Source: SAR202 cluster bacterium (lineage in GTDB: Bacteria > Chloroflexota > Dehalococcoidia > Lucifugimonadales > UBA3495). Taken from it: a stretch of 60,840 nucleotides of DNA. A program made the position numbers and the translations under genes. The stretch covers positions 1 to 60,840 of the forward strand of contig VGZV01000010.1 in NCBI GenBank assembly GCA_016872385.1, written 5' to 3'. Shown here in pieces: positions 9,686-15,880 of the stretch (positions are counted from its first letter, which is position 1; each line of letters opens with the position of its first letter). The notes below the pieces were generated by a model that was not told the origin of the DNA, made no database searches, and saw only the letters and a list, made by a program, of their open reading frames with translations.

Positions 9686-9714
9686 ATTTTATTAACCAAG
9701 AATATTTGAGTCAA
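9686..9714 (-). promoter_or_regulatory. promoter and possible MarR operator of the efflux operon
   Basis: On the minus strand TTGACT (9714-9709) and TAAAAT (9691-9686) are separated by 17 bases, a good sigma-70-type match. It is placed about 34 bases upstream of the marR start codon. The -35 box overlaps the 9-bp palindrome TTGAGTCAA at 9706-9714. That this palindrome is the operator is inference. The AT-rich stretch contrasts with the GC-rich surroundings. Confidence 0.55.
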
Positions 9715-9749
9715 TACAAATATATGTTTTGATTGCAGGAATTTTCATG

Positions 9750-9893
9750 CCTGGTCACTGGCTCACTTTGGGACTAGTCATTCCGGCGCGCGCCGGAATC
9801 CAGTAAAGCGCATTATCCCAGTGCATTCCTGGACACCGGCCCCCGGCAGGATGACGAATAGTCCGCTTATCTCCCGCTACTGGATCACTACTC
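9750..9893. repeat. degenerate copy of the ~145-bp inverted-repeat element
   Basis: The core CATTCCGGC-GCCGGAATCCAGTAAAGCGC region matches the reverse complement of the intact copy at 53449-53593, continuing through CAGTGCATT and the CTGGACACCGGC stretch. The outer ends are decayed (CACTGGCTCA on the left, GGATCACTAC on the right), and no target duplication is visible. It occupies most of the 333-bp gap between marR and mobA. Confidence 0.55.
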
Positions 9894-9938
9894 GCCCCAG
9901 CGCCGGCAGGGGAAGAAATCCGGCCTCTGCATATGCCG

Positions 9939-9947
9939 TGCTATACT
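9939..9947 (+). promoter_or_regulatory. extended -10 promoter of mobA
   Basis: TGCTATACT is a perfect extended -10 shape (TG-N-TATACT) about 38 bases before the mobA start. No convincing -35 box is seen at the right spacing. The same TGCTATACT occurs ahead of tig, and TGTTATACT ahead of the FIST gene. Confidence 0.4.
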
Positions 9948-9985
9948 GGCCTCAGTATCAAATGGCATACGGCAGGAGGCGCATA

Positions 9986-10611
9986 ATGTCGCGGTCGCGG
10001 CTGGACTGGGCCAATGCGCCGGTATCTGGAATAGTCCTGGCCGGCGAACAAAGCCGGCGCCTGGGCAGAGACAAGGCCGTCGAACCTTTCCTGGGCCAGC
10101 CGTTAATTCTGCGGGTCTTGCAACGCATTGCCCCAGTAATCTCTGAAGCTGTTGTGGTAGTGGCAGATGCAGCCCGGGGCAGGACCTTGCCGGTGGGCGC
10201 GGATCACCGGATTGCCCTGGACCTCTATCCCAATTCCGGCTCCCTGGGTGGAATCTTTTCCGGCCTCGCTGCAGCATCCAGCCAGTGGTCCCTGGTGGTG
10301 TCATGCGACATGCCCTTTCTTAACGCTGATCTGCTGCGCCACATGCTGGCCCTGCGGCAGGGTGCCGACGCCGTGGTGCCAGTGGTGGAAGGCCGCCCGG
10401 AACCAACCCACGCCCTGTACGCCAAAGCCTGCCTGCCATTCATCGAGCAGCGTCTTCAGGCCCAGGAGCTTAAAATCTCCGGGTTTTTGACCTGGTGCGG
10501 GTGCGCTACGTTCCAGAGCCGGAAATAGCCCAGATCGATCCCCAATTCCTGAGCTTTTTCAACGTGAACACGCCGGAGGACCTGGCCCAGGCGCTTAGAC
10601 TGGCAGACTAG
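9986..10611 (+). pseudogene. mobA: molybdenum cofactor guanylyltransferase MobA (single-base frameshift)
   Basis: MobA attaches GMP to molybdopterin. The start ATG at 9986 follows GGCAGGAGGC. The nucleotide-binding loop reads GIVLAGEQSRRLGRDKA, close to the family LAGGxSxRxGxDK with Glu in place of the second Gly. CDMPFL provides the metal-binding Asp. After KISGF the frame breaks in the T run at 10484-10488. One extra T would restore FDLVRVRYVPEPEIAQIDPQ and the conserved FFNVNTPEDL ending at 10611, so the full protein would be ~208 residues. The intact downstream frame argues for a recent mutation or a sequencing error rather than an old pseudogene. It is followed by moaD and an aldehyde oxidoreductase fragment, a sensible pterin-enzyme cluster. 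Confidence 0.8.
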
Positions 10612-10628
10612 ACCAGGAGCTTACAGCA

Positions 10629-10931
10629 ATGACAACCTCCCAGCAGACGGAATTGCTGATAAGGGTTGAGCTTTTTGGCCTGCCCCGGCTGCGTAGCGGA
10701 CAGCGGATGGTGGAGTTGCTGTTACCCGCCGAGGTCAGCCTGAGAGACGTGGCGCCGGCCTTGGGTCAGGCGTGTCCTGCCCTGGTGGCCCATACCATTC
10801 GGGAGGACTTGAGCGGGCCGGCGGAAGGCTACTTGTTCAACCTTAACGGCACAAGGTTTCTCACTGGGGAACAGGTGAACCTGCGGCCTGGCGATGCCCT
10901 ACTTTTGTTGTCCAACCAGGCGGGAGGGTGA
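10629..10931 (+). CDS. MoaD/ThiS-like sulfur carrier protein
   Basis: 100 residues with a beta-grasp pattern and a C-terminal Gly-Gly (SNQAGG), the site activated as thiocarboxylate when sulfur is delivered to molybdopterin. LNGTRFLTGEQVNLRPGDALLLL matches the C-terminal half of MoaD-like proteins. It starts 17 bp after the mobA stop and ends 10 bp before the fragment of aldehyde:ferredoxin oxidoreductase. A MoaD-like gene beside that enzyme is common in anaerobes, so this paralogue probably serves the tungsto- or molybdopterin of that enzyme. Confidence 0.82.
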   Translation: MTTSQQTELLIRVELFGLPRLRSGQRMVELLLPAEVSLRDVAPALGQACPALVAHTIREDLSGPAEGYLFNLNGTRFLTGEQVNLRPGDALLLLSNQAGG

Positions 10932-10941
10932 GACGGCAGCC

Positions 10942-11079
10942 ATGCACGGCTACCACGGCAAGGCCCTGGTCATCAACCTGAGTGAGCGCTCCCACCGCTG
11001 GGATGATATTCCCCAGGGGGTCCTGCGGGACTTCATCGGCGGCATCGGCCTGGGCACATACCTATTGATGACCACCTGA
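10942..11079 (+). pseudogene. 5' fragment of aldehyde:ferredoxin oxidoreductase
   Basis: From ATG 10942 the frame reads HGYHGKALVINLSERSHRW, then IPQGVLRDFIGGIGLGTYLL. This is the characteristic N-terminus of aldehyde:ferredoxin oxidoreductase, a pterin enzyme of ~600 residues oxidising aldehydes with ferredoxin. After about 42 residues homology ends between 11055 and 11070 and a stop follows at 11077. The next bases belong to a different gene in another frame. More than 90 percent of the enzyme is missing. The cause (deletion or assembly join) cannot be told from sequence alone. Confidence 0.75.
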
Positions 11080-11972
11080 ACAGTGCAAAGATAATCCTGC
11101 TGCTGGTCAGCTCCGACTTTCTGGCTTCTGACTACTGCTACGACGTGGAGATGCTTAGGGCACTCCAGAATCACCATTCAGGGCAAGCCTGTGTCATTCC
11201 CATAATTCTTCGGGCGTGCCTATGGGAAGGGTCGCCTTTCGCCAAGATTCAGGCACTGCCCAAGAACGGCAAACCTGTCACCAGTTGGAACAATCAGGAC
11301 GAAGCTTTTACCGATGTGGCCAGAGGTGTACAACAGGCAGTGACAGGGCTGAGAACAGACCCTCCATCTCCACGGCCACAAGCTCCTGGCCCGCCGCACA
11401 TTTTTACCGGCACGGCAATCATTAGCGGCCAACGTGCGCGGGAGGAGACCATTGTGACTGGGTATGTTGACGGAACGCCGGTTCCCAAGGCGTCGGCGCA
11501 AGTAACTCGCGGCAAATACACGATAATAGTAGAAGAACCACCAGGTGCCTCTTTTGTTGGAAAGACTGTCTTGTTCGCTATGGTAGATCCCAGCCAAGGC
11601 ATCACTCGCGTTGCGAAAGAGACCGCCATATGGCAGTCAGGCGGTGCCAGGGTATTGGACTTGACGGCTGCTGAACAGTTGCCTGACGGAACCACCCATC
11701 AATTGACCCCATCCTTGACGCATACATTTACAGGCAGGGTGACCTCTTTTGACGTTATTCCCTTAAAGCTGACTGCCTGGATTGGTGACAAGAAGGTTGG
11801 CGAAACTGACATGCGGAGTGCTGGCGGAAGCTATCGTATGGTGGTGCAGCAACCACCTGGAGTTGAGTTCTCAGGCCGGCTAATCGCCTTTCGGATAGGC
11901 AACAAACTAGCTAGAGAGTCTGCAACCTGGCTGGCTGGCGGCCGCACCACCTTGAACTTGACCGTGTATTGA
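11064..11972 (+). pseudogene. 5'-truncated TIR-domain protein with two beta-sandwich repeats
   Basis: The frame open from about 11061 encodes the second half of a TIR domain: HLNSAKIILLLVSSDFLASDYC, then EMLRAL, CVIPIILRACLW, LPKNGKPVTSW and DEAFTDVARGV. The N-terminal TIR strand and the region of the catalytic Glu are absent, and the first usable start (GTG 11145) lies inside the domain. A proline-rich linker follows. Two repeats of ~85 residues come next (11395-11680 and 11710-11970), each with strands of the type FTG-x-V, YVDGTPV/WIGDKKVGE, G-x-Y-x-x-V-x-x-PPG, F-x-G-x-x-x-F and W-x-x-GG. TIR domains act as NADase or signalling modules. As it stands the enzyme would be inactive. Confidence 0.75.
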
Positions 11973-12001
11973 ACCTCAGTGGAAGCCCTGCCACCGCAGG
12001 G

Positions 12002-12520
12002 CTAAGCTCCCCCCTTGGCCTGGGCTGCTTCCTGCTCCAGCCTGCGCCGCTCCCGGGTGGTAATCAGCCGGATGGCTTCCTCCGGGGCCATGCGCCCCAC
12101 CTGGCCGGAGGTGTACACAGACCCCAGCACCACGTTGCCCCGGCTCAGCAGGAACTCGGTGGGCTGGTTGTGCTCGCCGTGCTGGTCATTAATCCACCAG
12201 GCGCCAAAGGAATCGGACTCGGCCTTGGTCAGGCCGTAGGCTACGGGGAAGGTCAGACCGGCCTTGCGCGCCATCTCCTGGGCTTGCTCCTTGGTATCCA
12301 CACTAATGGCGTACACCGAACAGCCCAGGGCCGCCAGCTCCTGGGTCTTGGGCGACCAAGCGGCCAACTGCCGCTGGCAGTAGCTTCACCAGTGGCCCCG
12401 GTAGAACAGCAGGGCCACGTAGCGGCCCGGCATCTGCTCCGGCAGCGTCAGCGTGCTGCCGTCGGTGAGCTTGAGGGTAATGGCAGGGAACCGTTCCCCC
12501 TGTTGCAGTTTGTCACCCAT
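12002..12520 (-). CDS. selenocysteine-containing redoxin/peroxiredoxin-like protein
   Basis: Read through one in-frame TGA (12388-12386), the frame from ATG 12520 (preceded by GAGGAGG) to 12002 encodes 172 residues of the AhpC/TSA-redoxin type. The TGA is codon 45 in ALLFYRGHW-U-SYCQRQLAAW. Many relatives have Cys here (RGxWCPYCxxQL), so the family's active-site Cys is replaced and a U-x-x-C pair with Cys48 forms. Downstream motifs VYAISVDTKEQAQEMARKAGLTFPVAYG and FLLSRGNVVLGSVYTSGQVGRM are intact in one frame. A random nonsense mutation exactly at this codon is unlikely. Role: probable thiol- or seleno-peroxidase/reductase. No selenocysteine machinery gene is in the window. Codon 45 as a true stop would leave only a 44-residue peptide. 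Confidence 0.8.
12329..12380 (-). promoter_or_regulatory. candidate SECIS hairpins downstream of the UGA
   Basis: Just 3' of the UGA on the coding strand, CUGCC-AGC-GGCAG (12380-12368) can fold. Further on, GGUC-GCCCAA-GACC (12357-12344) lies inside an outer GGCCGC/GCGGCC pair (12365-12360 with 12334-12329). The second has a loop beginning with G about 32 bases after the UGA, within the spacing known for bacterial SECIS elements. Which, if either, is used is not determinable by eye. Confidence 0.35.
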
Positions 12521-12538
12521 GACATGCCTCCTCGTTAG

Positions 12539-12622
12539 TTGTCGGTAGTCAGCCTTCAGCCTTCAGACCCCACCCACACCAGGGCTGGGTGGGCCTGAAA
12601 GCTGATAGCTGGCAGCTTACAG
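12539..12622. repeat. intergenic 'CAGCTATCAG'-type repeat, copy 1
   Basis: This spacer contains GTAGTCAGCCTTCAGCC, and CTGAAAGCTGATAGCTGG with CAGCTTACAGCTAC. Related strings lie at 12941-13041, 14374-14413 and 14819-14893, all between the small genes of this 2.4-kb stretch. No coding potential. Confidence 0.55.
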
Positions 12623-12922
12623 CTACTTGGGCGGATACACCGCCGAAACCTTGCGAATCTCCAGGGGCGTGGCCAGCCAGGCCTGCGCCGCCTCAAAGAA
12701 CTTGGTGAAGTGGGGCTGCTTGGTGTGGGTCTCAAAGGCCGCCTCGTCCCTGTACTCCTCCATCAGGTACACGCGGTTGGGGTCGGTGGTGTCCTGAAGC
12801 ACGTCAAATCGCAGGCAGCCCGGCTCCCGCGTCACCGAGCCGCGGGCGTCTTCCAGCAAGGCACGCATGAACTGCTCCTTGACTCCCGGCTTGATATTGA
12901 CCGTGACCACTACGCCAAACAT
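12623..12922 (-). CDS. antibiotic biosynthesis monooxygenase (ABM)-fold protein
   Basis: 99 residues matching the short ABM/YgiN-type dimeric ferredoxin-like fold: VVTVNIKPGVKEQFMRALLEDARGSVTREPGC, RFDVLQDTTDPNRVYLMEEYRDEAAFETHTKQPHF. Members include quinol monooxygenases and haem-degrading enzymes, but most have unassigned substrates. The Glu-Glu-Tyr and His of the family are present. It is a stand-alone gene on the minus strand between the redoxin and crotonase genes, flanked by repeats on both sides, so probably separately transcribed. Confidence 0.8.
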   Translation of the reverse strand: MFGVVVTVNIKPGVKEQFMRALLEDARGSVTREPGCLRFDVLQDTTDPNRVYLMEEYRDEAAFETHTKQPHFTKFFEAAQAWLATPLEIRKVSAVYPPK

Positions 12923-12940
12923 ACCGTCCTCCTTTTTTGG

Positions 12941-13041
12941 CGGTCAGCGAACAGCTATCAGCTGTCCGCTTTCAGTACCCGCCACCCCCACTGGCCGGGG
13001 CGGGGGCTGATGGCTGACTACTGAAAGCTGATAGCTATCAG
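12941..13041. repeat. intergenic 'CAGCTATCAG'-type repeat, copy 2
   Basis: Contains GAACAGCTATCAGCTG, a CCCCACTGGCCGGGGCGGGG hairpin region, and CTGAAAGCTGATAGC with TATCAGCTAC next to it. The inverted CAGCTATCAGCT / AGCTGATAGCT arms could pair, giving a large stem that might act as a terminator between the two minus-strand genes. Confidence 0.55.
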
Positions 13042-13818
13042 CTACTTCGCTTTCCACTGGGGCTTGCGCTTTTCCGCAAAGGCCTTGGGGCCTTCCTTGG
13101 AGTCCTCGGTCTCCAGGAGCTGGTCGTACATATGGTAGGTCAGGGCGGAGATGTCCTGGACGGACATGTTCAGCCCCCGGTAGGCCAGTTCCTTGAAGTA
13201 CCGCACCGCCAGGGGGGCGTTCTCCGTAATCTGTTTGGCCACGGCCAGCGCCTCGGACATCAGGTCGTCTGGGCGCACCACCTTGTTCAGGAAGCCCATT
13301 TCGTAGGCCCGCTGGGCGGTCACCGGCTGGGCGGTCATCACCAGCTCCAGCACTGCGGACAGGGGAATCATGCGGGGTAGGATAGTGCCGAAGGGGGGCA
13401 GCAGGCTCCACTTGGTCTCGGTGATGCCCAGTCGGGCGTTTTCCGAGGCGATGCGCAGGTCGCACATCTGGGCAATGGACCAGCCACCGGCCAGGGCGTA
13501 GCCGTTGATGGCGGCGATGAGGGGCTTCCAGGTCTGGGGCCACATATAGGGCCGGTCCGGCATCATGCTGGCGGAAGCCCGGGCCTGGACGCCCTGGGCG
13601 TTGTCGGAGGCGCGCTCCTTCAGGTCCCGCCCGGCGCAGAAGGCGCGGCCTGAGCCGGTGATGATGGCCACGTAAGCGTCCTCGTCGGCGTCAAAGCGGG
13701 TGATGGCTTCGGACAGCTCCTGGCGCAGCTGGCGGTTGATGGAGTTCAGGGCGTCGGGCCGGTTAAGGGTAATGAGGGCCACCTGATCTTGCACTTCGTA
13801 AAGGACTGTTTCTGGCAT
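13042..13818 (-). CDS. enoyl-CoA hydratase/isomerase (crotonase) family protein
   Basis: 258 residues, normal crotonase length. The CoA-binding oxyanion-hole pieces are present: GSGRAFCAGRDLKE near residue 60 and AAINGYALAGGWSIAQMCDLRIA near 105. The second catalytic-type Glu sits in GITETKW near 135, while the first Glu position (GGG-E in hydratases) is occupied by AGGWS. It therefore may not be a classical hydratase. The family also includes isomerases, hydrolases and decarboxylases, and the substrate cannot be read from sequence. No fatty-acid-oxidation partner genes adjoin it. Confidence 0.85.
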   Translation of the reverse strand: MPETVLYEVQDQVALITLNRPDALNSINRQLRQELSEAITRFDADEDAYVAIITGSGRAFCAGRDLKERASDNAQGVQARASASMMPDRPYMWPQTWKPLIAAINGYALAGGWSIAQMCDLRIASENARLGITETKWSLLPPFGTILPRMIPLSAVLELVMTAQPVTAQRAYEMGFLNKVVRPDDLMSEALAVAKQITENAPLAVRYFKELAYRGLNMSVQDISALTYHMYDQLLETEDSKEGPKAFAEKRKPQWKAK

Positions 13819-13839
13819 GGTAAATCCTTTCTTGCCACA

Positions 13840-14078
13840 CTATTGGCTGAGGTTCAACCGCTTCAAGTCTGCCTCGGTCCACCCTGCATCTTTAATCATG
13901 CCTTGCAAGGTACCGATTGGGAATTGATCGCCAAGCCTATGATAGGCTACCACTACTCTCCTACCGTCCAAATGCCTGTAGATGGGTGGCTTCCCCGCGT
14001 CCGTCCGAGTACGAATCCATCCTGCCTTAACCCACCGATAAGTTGCCCAGCAGTAACGCCACGATGCACTGGCGCCAT
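13840..14078 (-). pseudogene. hicA: HicA-type mRNA interferase toxin (single-base frameshift)
   Basis: From ATG 14078 the frame reads GQLIGGLRQDGFVLGRTRGSH, containing the catalytic His of the double-stranded-RNA-binding-like HicA fold. It breaks in the C run corresponding to 13984-13986. One restored C gives PIYRHLDGRRVVVAYH, then GTLQGMIKDAGWTEADLKRL, ending at 13840: 79 residues, the usual size. The start abuts the stop of the hicB gene. Either the toxin is inactivated, leaving an orphan antitoxin, or a base was missed in sequencing. Confidence 0.78.
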
Positions 14079-14333
14079 TTAGACATTTACCACAACCGCT
14101 GGGGTTTCCATCTCCACCACACTTTTTGCGTCATCTGGGGTTATGCTGCCGCCAGCTTCGAGCAAATCCTCGATATAGAGTTGTACCGCTTCCTGGATAT
14201 TGGTCAGGGCTTCTTGATAGGTATGGCCCCAACTATGACATCCCTTTAGGCCGGGGCAGTAAGCGTGGAATGCCTTTTCCCCAGTTTCAAAGGCATCCTC
14301 TTCAATGACCACGCCGAAGATGTACGACTTCAT
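14079..14333 (-). CDS. hicB: HicB-type antitoxin
   Basis: 84 residues from ATG 14333, chosen over an upstream in-frame ATG (14366) because GAGGGAAGG precedes it and the family begins MKSYIFGVV. The partially degraded RNase-H-like HicB fold shows FHAYCPGLKGCHSWGHTYQEALTNIQEAVQLYIEDLLE. HicB neutralises HicA and often represses the operon, but no obvious DNA-binding C-terminus is present. Antitoxin precedes toxin, the same order as the second locus at 56.7-57.2 kb, with which it shares 40-50 percent by eye. Confidence 0.85.
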   Translation of the reverse strand: MKSYIFGVVIEEDAFETGEKAFHAYCPGLKGCHSWGHTYQEALTNIQEAVQLYIEDLLEAGGSITPDDAKSVVEMETPAVVVNV

Positions 14334-14373
14334 CCTTCCCTCGAAGAAGTTGCCATGCCACTCCAACCCTCAG

Positions 14374-14413
14374 CTTGAAACACGGTGACGGCTGATGGCT
14401 GAACCCTTGATAG
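14374..14413. repeat. intergenic 'CAGCTATCAG'-type repeat, copy 3 (short)
   Basis: GACGGCTGATGGCTGAAC and TTGATAG fill the gap between hicB and the HIT gene. They resemble the other three copies of the 12.5-14.9 kb stretch. Confidence 0.4.
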
Positions 14414-14416
14414 ATC

Positions 14417-14764
14417 TCACGCATATGGCCCCAAGTTGGTGCCGCCGATGACGTGGATGTGACCGTGGGGCTGGCTTTGCAGGCCGTCATGCCCAAAGTT
14501 GGACAGGATACGGAAGCCGTTGGGGGCGTACATGCAGCCCATGTCCACCGCCACTGGACCCAGGCGGGCCATCAGGTCGCTGCTCCACAACTCCAGTTGG
14601 CTCATGTGCCGCTTGGGCATGACCAGCAGCATTACAGGCACCCAGGTCAGCCGGTTCACTATGACGATTATGTCTTCATCCAGGTAACGGACGCGGGCCG
14701 GGGAGCGCTCCGCTATAATCTCACAGAACACACAAGGGGCAGATTCGGGCACAGTGAGTAGCAC
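14417..14764 (-). CDS. HIT (histidine triad) family protein
   Basis: 115 residues from GTG 14764. The N-terminus carries CVFCEIIAERSPARV, and the C-terminus the triad motif QPHGHIHVIGG (H-x-H-x-H), which forms the nucleoside-phosphoramidate or dinucleotide hydrolase site in the HINT branch. Between them is LLVMPKRHMSQLELW. These enzymes cleave nucleotide-linked substrates in the cytoplasm, but the natural substrate is unknown. Normal family length is 110-140. It is a single gene between repeats. Confidence 0.88.
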   Translation of the reverse strand: MLLTVPESAPCVFCEIIAERSPARVRYLDEDIIVIVNRLTWVPVMLLVMPKRHMSQLELWSSDLMARLGPVAVDMGCMYAPNGFRILSNFGHDGLQSQPHGHIHVIGGTNLGPYA

Positions 14765-14818
14765 CTCATGGTGGTGTTTGCCCTGGGAGCATAAGGGGCA
14801 GGCATACGGTTGTCAATG

Positions 14819-14893
14819 ACTAAGCAATCAGCAGTCAGCCCCTACGCCACGGGGTCGGGTATGGCTTGATAACTGAAAGCTGATGGCTGGCTA
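14819..14893. repeat. intergenic 'CAGCTATCAG'-type repeat, copy 4
   Basis: AGCAATCAGCAGTCAGCCCC and CTGAAAGCTGATGGCTGG flank a CCCC-GGGG hairpin in the divergent spacer between the HIT gene and mogA. Confidence 0.5.
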
Positions 14894-14926
14894 CTCTTTA
14901 TGGTATTATTGCTGCCGGAGGAGACC

Positions 14927-15421
14927 ATGTTCCGCCTTGCTGTTCTGACTATCAGCACTTCCGGCGCCCAGGGGCAACGCAAGGAAGATGCCAGCGGCCA
15001 AGCCATCCAGGAAACCCTGGCCCCTCCGGAGTACGCCACCGTGCGCTACGAGGTGGTCACCGACGACCGGGACATTATCGCCCGCAAGCTAGCCCAGTGG
15101 GCCGACGACCCGGAGGTGGACCTGATTGTCAGCACCGGCGGCACTGGACTGGGCCGCCACGATGTGACCCCTGAAGCCTGCCTTTCCATCCTGGACAAAG
15201 AAGTCCCCGGACTGGCAGAGGCCATGCGGGCCGCCACCCTGCAGTTTACTCCCATGGCAATGCTTAGCCGCTCCGTGGCGGGCGTCCGGGGCAAGACCCT
15301 CATCATCACACTGCCCGGCAGCCCCAAAGGCGTGCGGGAATGCCTGGAGGTGGTCAAGCCGGTGCTGCCCCATGCCCTGGAGTTGCTGCACAAAGAAGTG
15401 GTCAGCCAGCACCCCACCTAA
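14927..15421 (+). CDS. molybdopterin adenylyltransferase / MoaB-MogA family
   Basis: 164 residues from ATG 14927, preceded by GGAGGAGA; an upstream in-frame start at 14900 lacks a ribosome site. The MPT-binding motif VSTGGTGLGRHDVTPEA and the later LPGSPKGVRECLE are diagnostic of the MogA/MoaB fold, which adenylates molybdopterin before metal insertion. MogA and MoaB cannot be separated by eye. Together with mobA and the MoaD-like gene 4 kb upstream it indicates active molybdenum/tungsten cofactor synthesis. Confidence 0.88.
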   Translation: MFRLAVLTISTSGAQGQRKEDASGQAIQETLAPPEYATVRYEVVTDDRDIIARKLAQWADDPEVDLIVSTGGTGLGRHDVTPEACLSILDKEVPGLAEAMRAATLQFTPMAMLSRSVAGVRGKTLIITLPGSPKGVRECLEVVKPVLPHALELLHKEVVSQHPT

Positions 15422-15444
15422 TCTGCCTTGACTTAAGGAAGCTT

Positions 15445-15789
15445 ATGAGCACACCACCTACCAGCCAACAAACGGTCTATTGGCCGCAGGTCAAAGCCAT
15501 TCTGGACAGCATTATGGACCGCTGGAAAGCCCGGTGGGGCCGGGAGCCCCTCCCCGGCATCCATGAATACTACTGGGCAACTCCCCAGCAATTACAGGCG
15601 TCGGTGCTTTCCGGCCACCGGGCCATCGAGCCTGGGGTGCCGGGCAAGGACACCAACCTGGTGCGCTCCCTGGCCCGCGGCGTGAGGGGAACAGGCCGTA
15701 TGCCGTTAAAAGGCCCATTCCTGACCCAGGAAGAGCTAAATGCCATCATTGCCTGGATTGACAACGGTATGCCCGAAGCGCCGCCGTAG
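15445..15789 (+). CDS. uncharacterised protein, cytochrome-c-like C-terminal pattern without haem motif
   Basis: 114 residues from ATG 15445, 23 bp after mogA. Family not recognised. The C-terminal third (GTGRMPLKGPFLTQEELNAIIAWIDNGMPEAPP in pieces) resembles the end of c-type cytochrome domains found with DUF1800/DUF1501 proteins, where I-x-x-W-I-x-x-G-M/A-P closes the fold. There is no CxxCH and no cysteine at all, and no signal peptide. It may be a cytoplasmic relative that has lost haem. It lies tail to tail with the NHL protein gene. Confidence 0.6.
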   Translation: MSTPPTSQQTVYWPQVKAILDSIMDRWKARWGREPLPGIHEYYWATPQQLQASVLSGHRAIEPGVPGKDTNLVRSLARGVRGTGRMPLKGPFLTQEELNAIIAWIDNGMPEAPP

Positions 15790-15825
15790 CAGCAGCCAAG
15801 GCAGTTAGCCACTGAATAACAAGAC

Positions 15826-15850
15826 AGGGGCAGGTTTGAAGCCTGCCCCT
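15826..15850. terminator. hairpin between convergent genes
   Basis: AGGGGCAGG (15826-15834) pairs perfectly with CCTGCCCCT (15842-15850). It lies between the plus-strand stop at 15789 and the minus-strand stop at 15881. There is no long T run on either strand, so termination is likely but weakly supported. Confidence 0.5.
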
Positions 15851-15880
15851 GAACGTTTCCGGGGGTTGAACTTGGCTGGA

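Noticed and set aside
12386..12388. TGA as an ordinary nonsense mutation making the redoxin a pseudogene
   Set aside because: The stop falls exactly on the family's active-site Cys codon and both sides are fully conserved; selenocysteine is the simpler reading.
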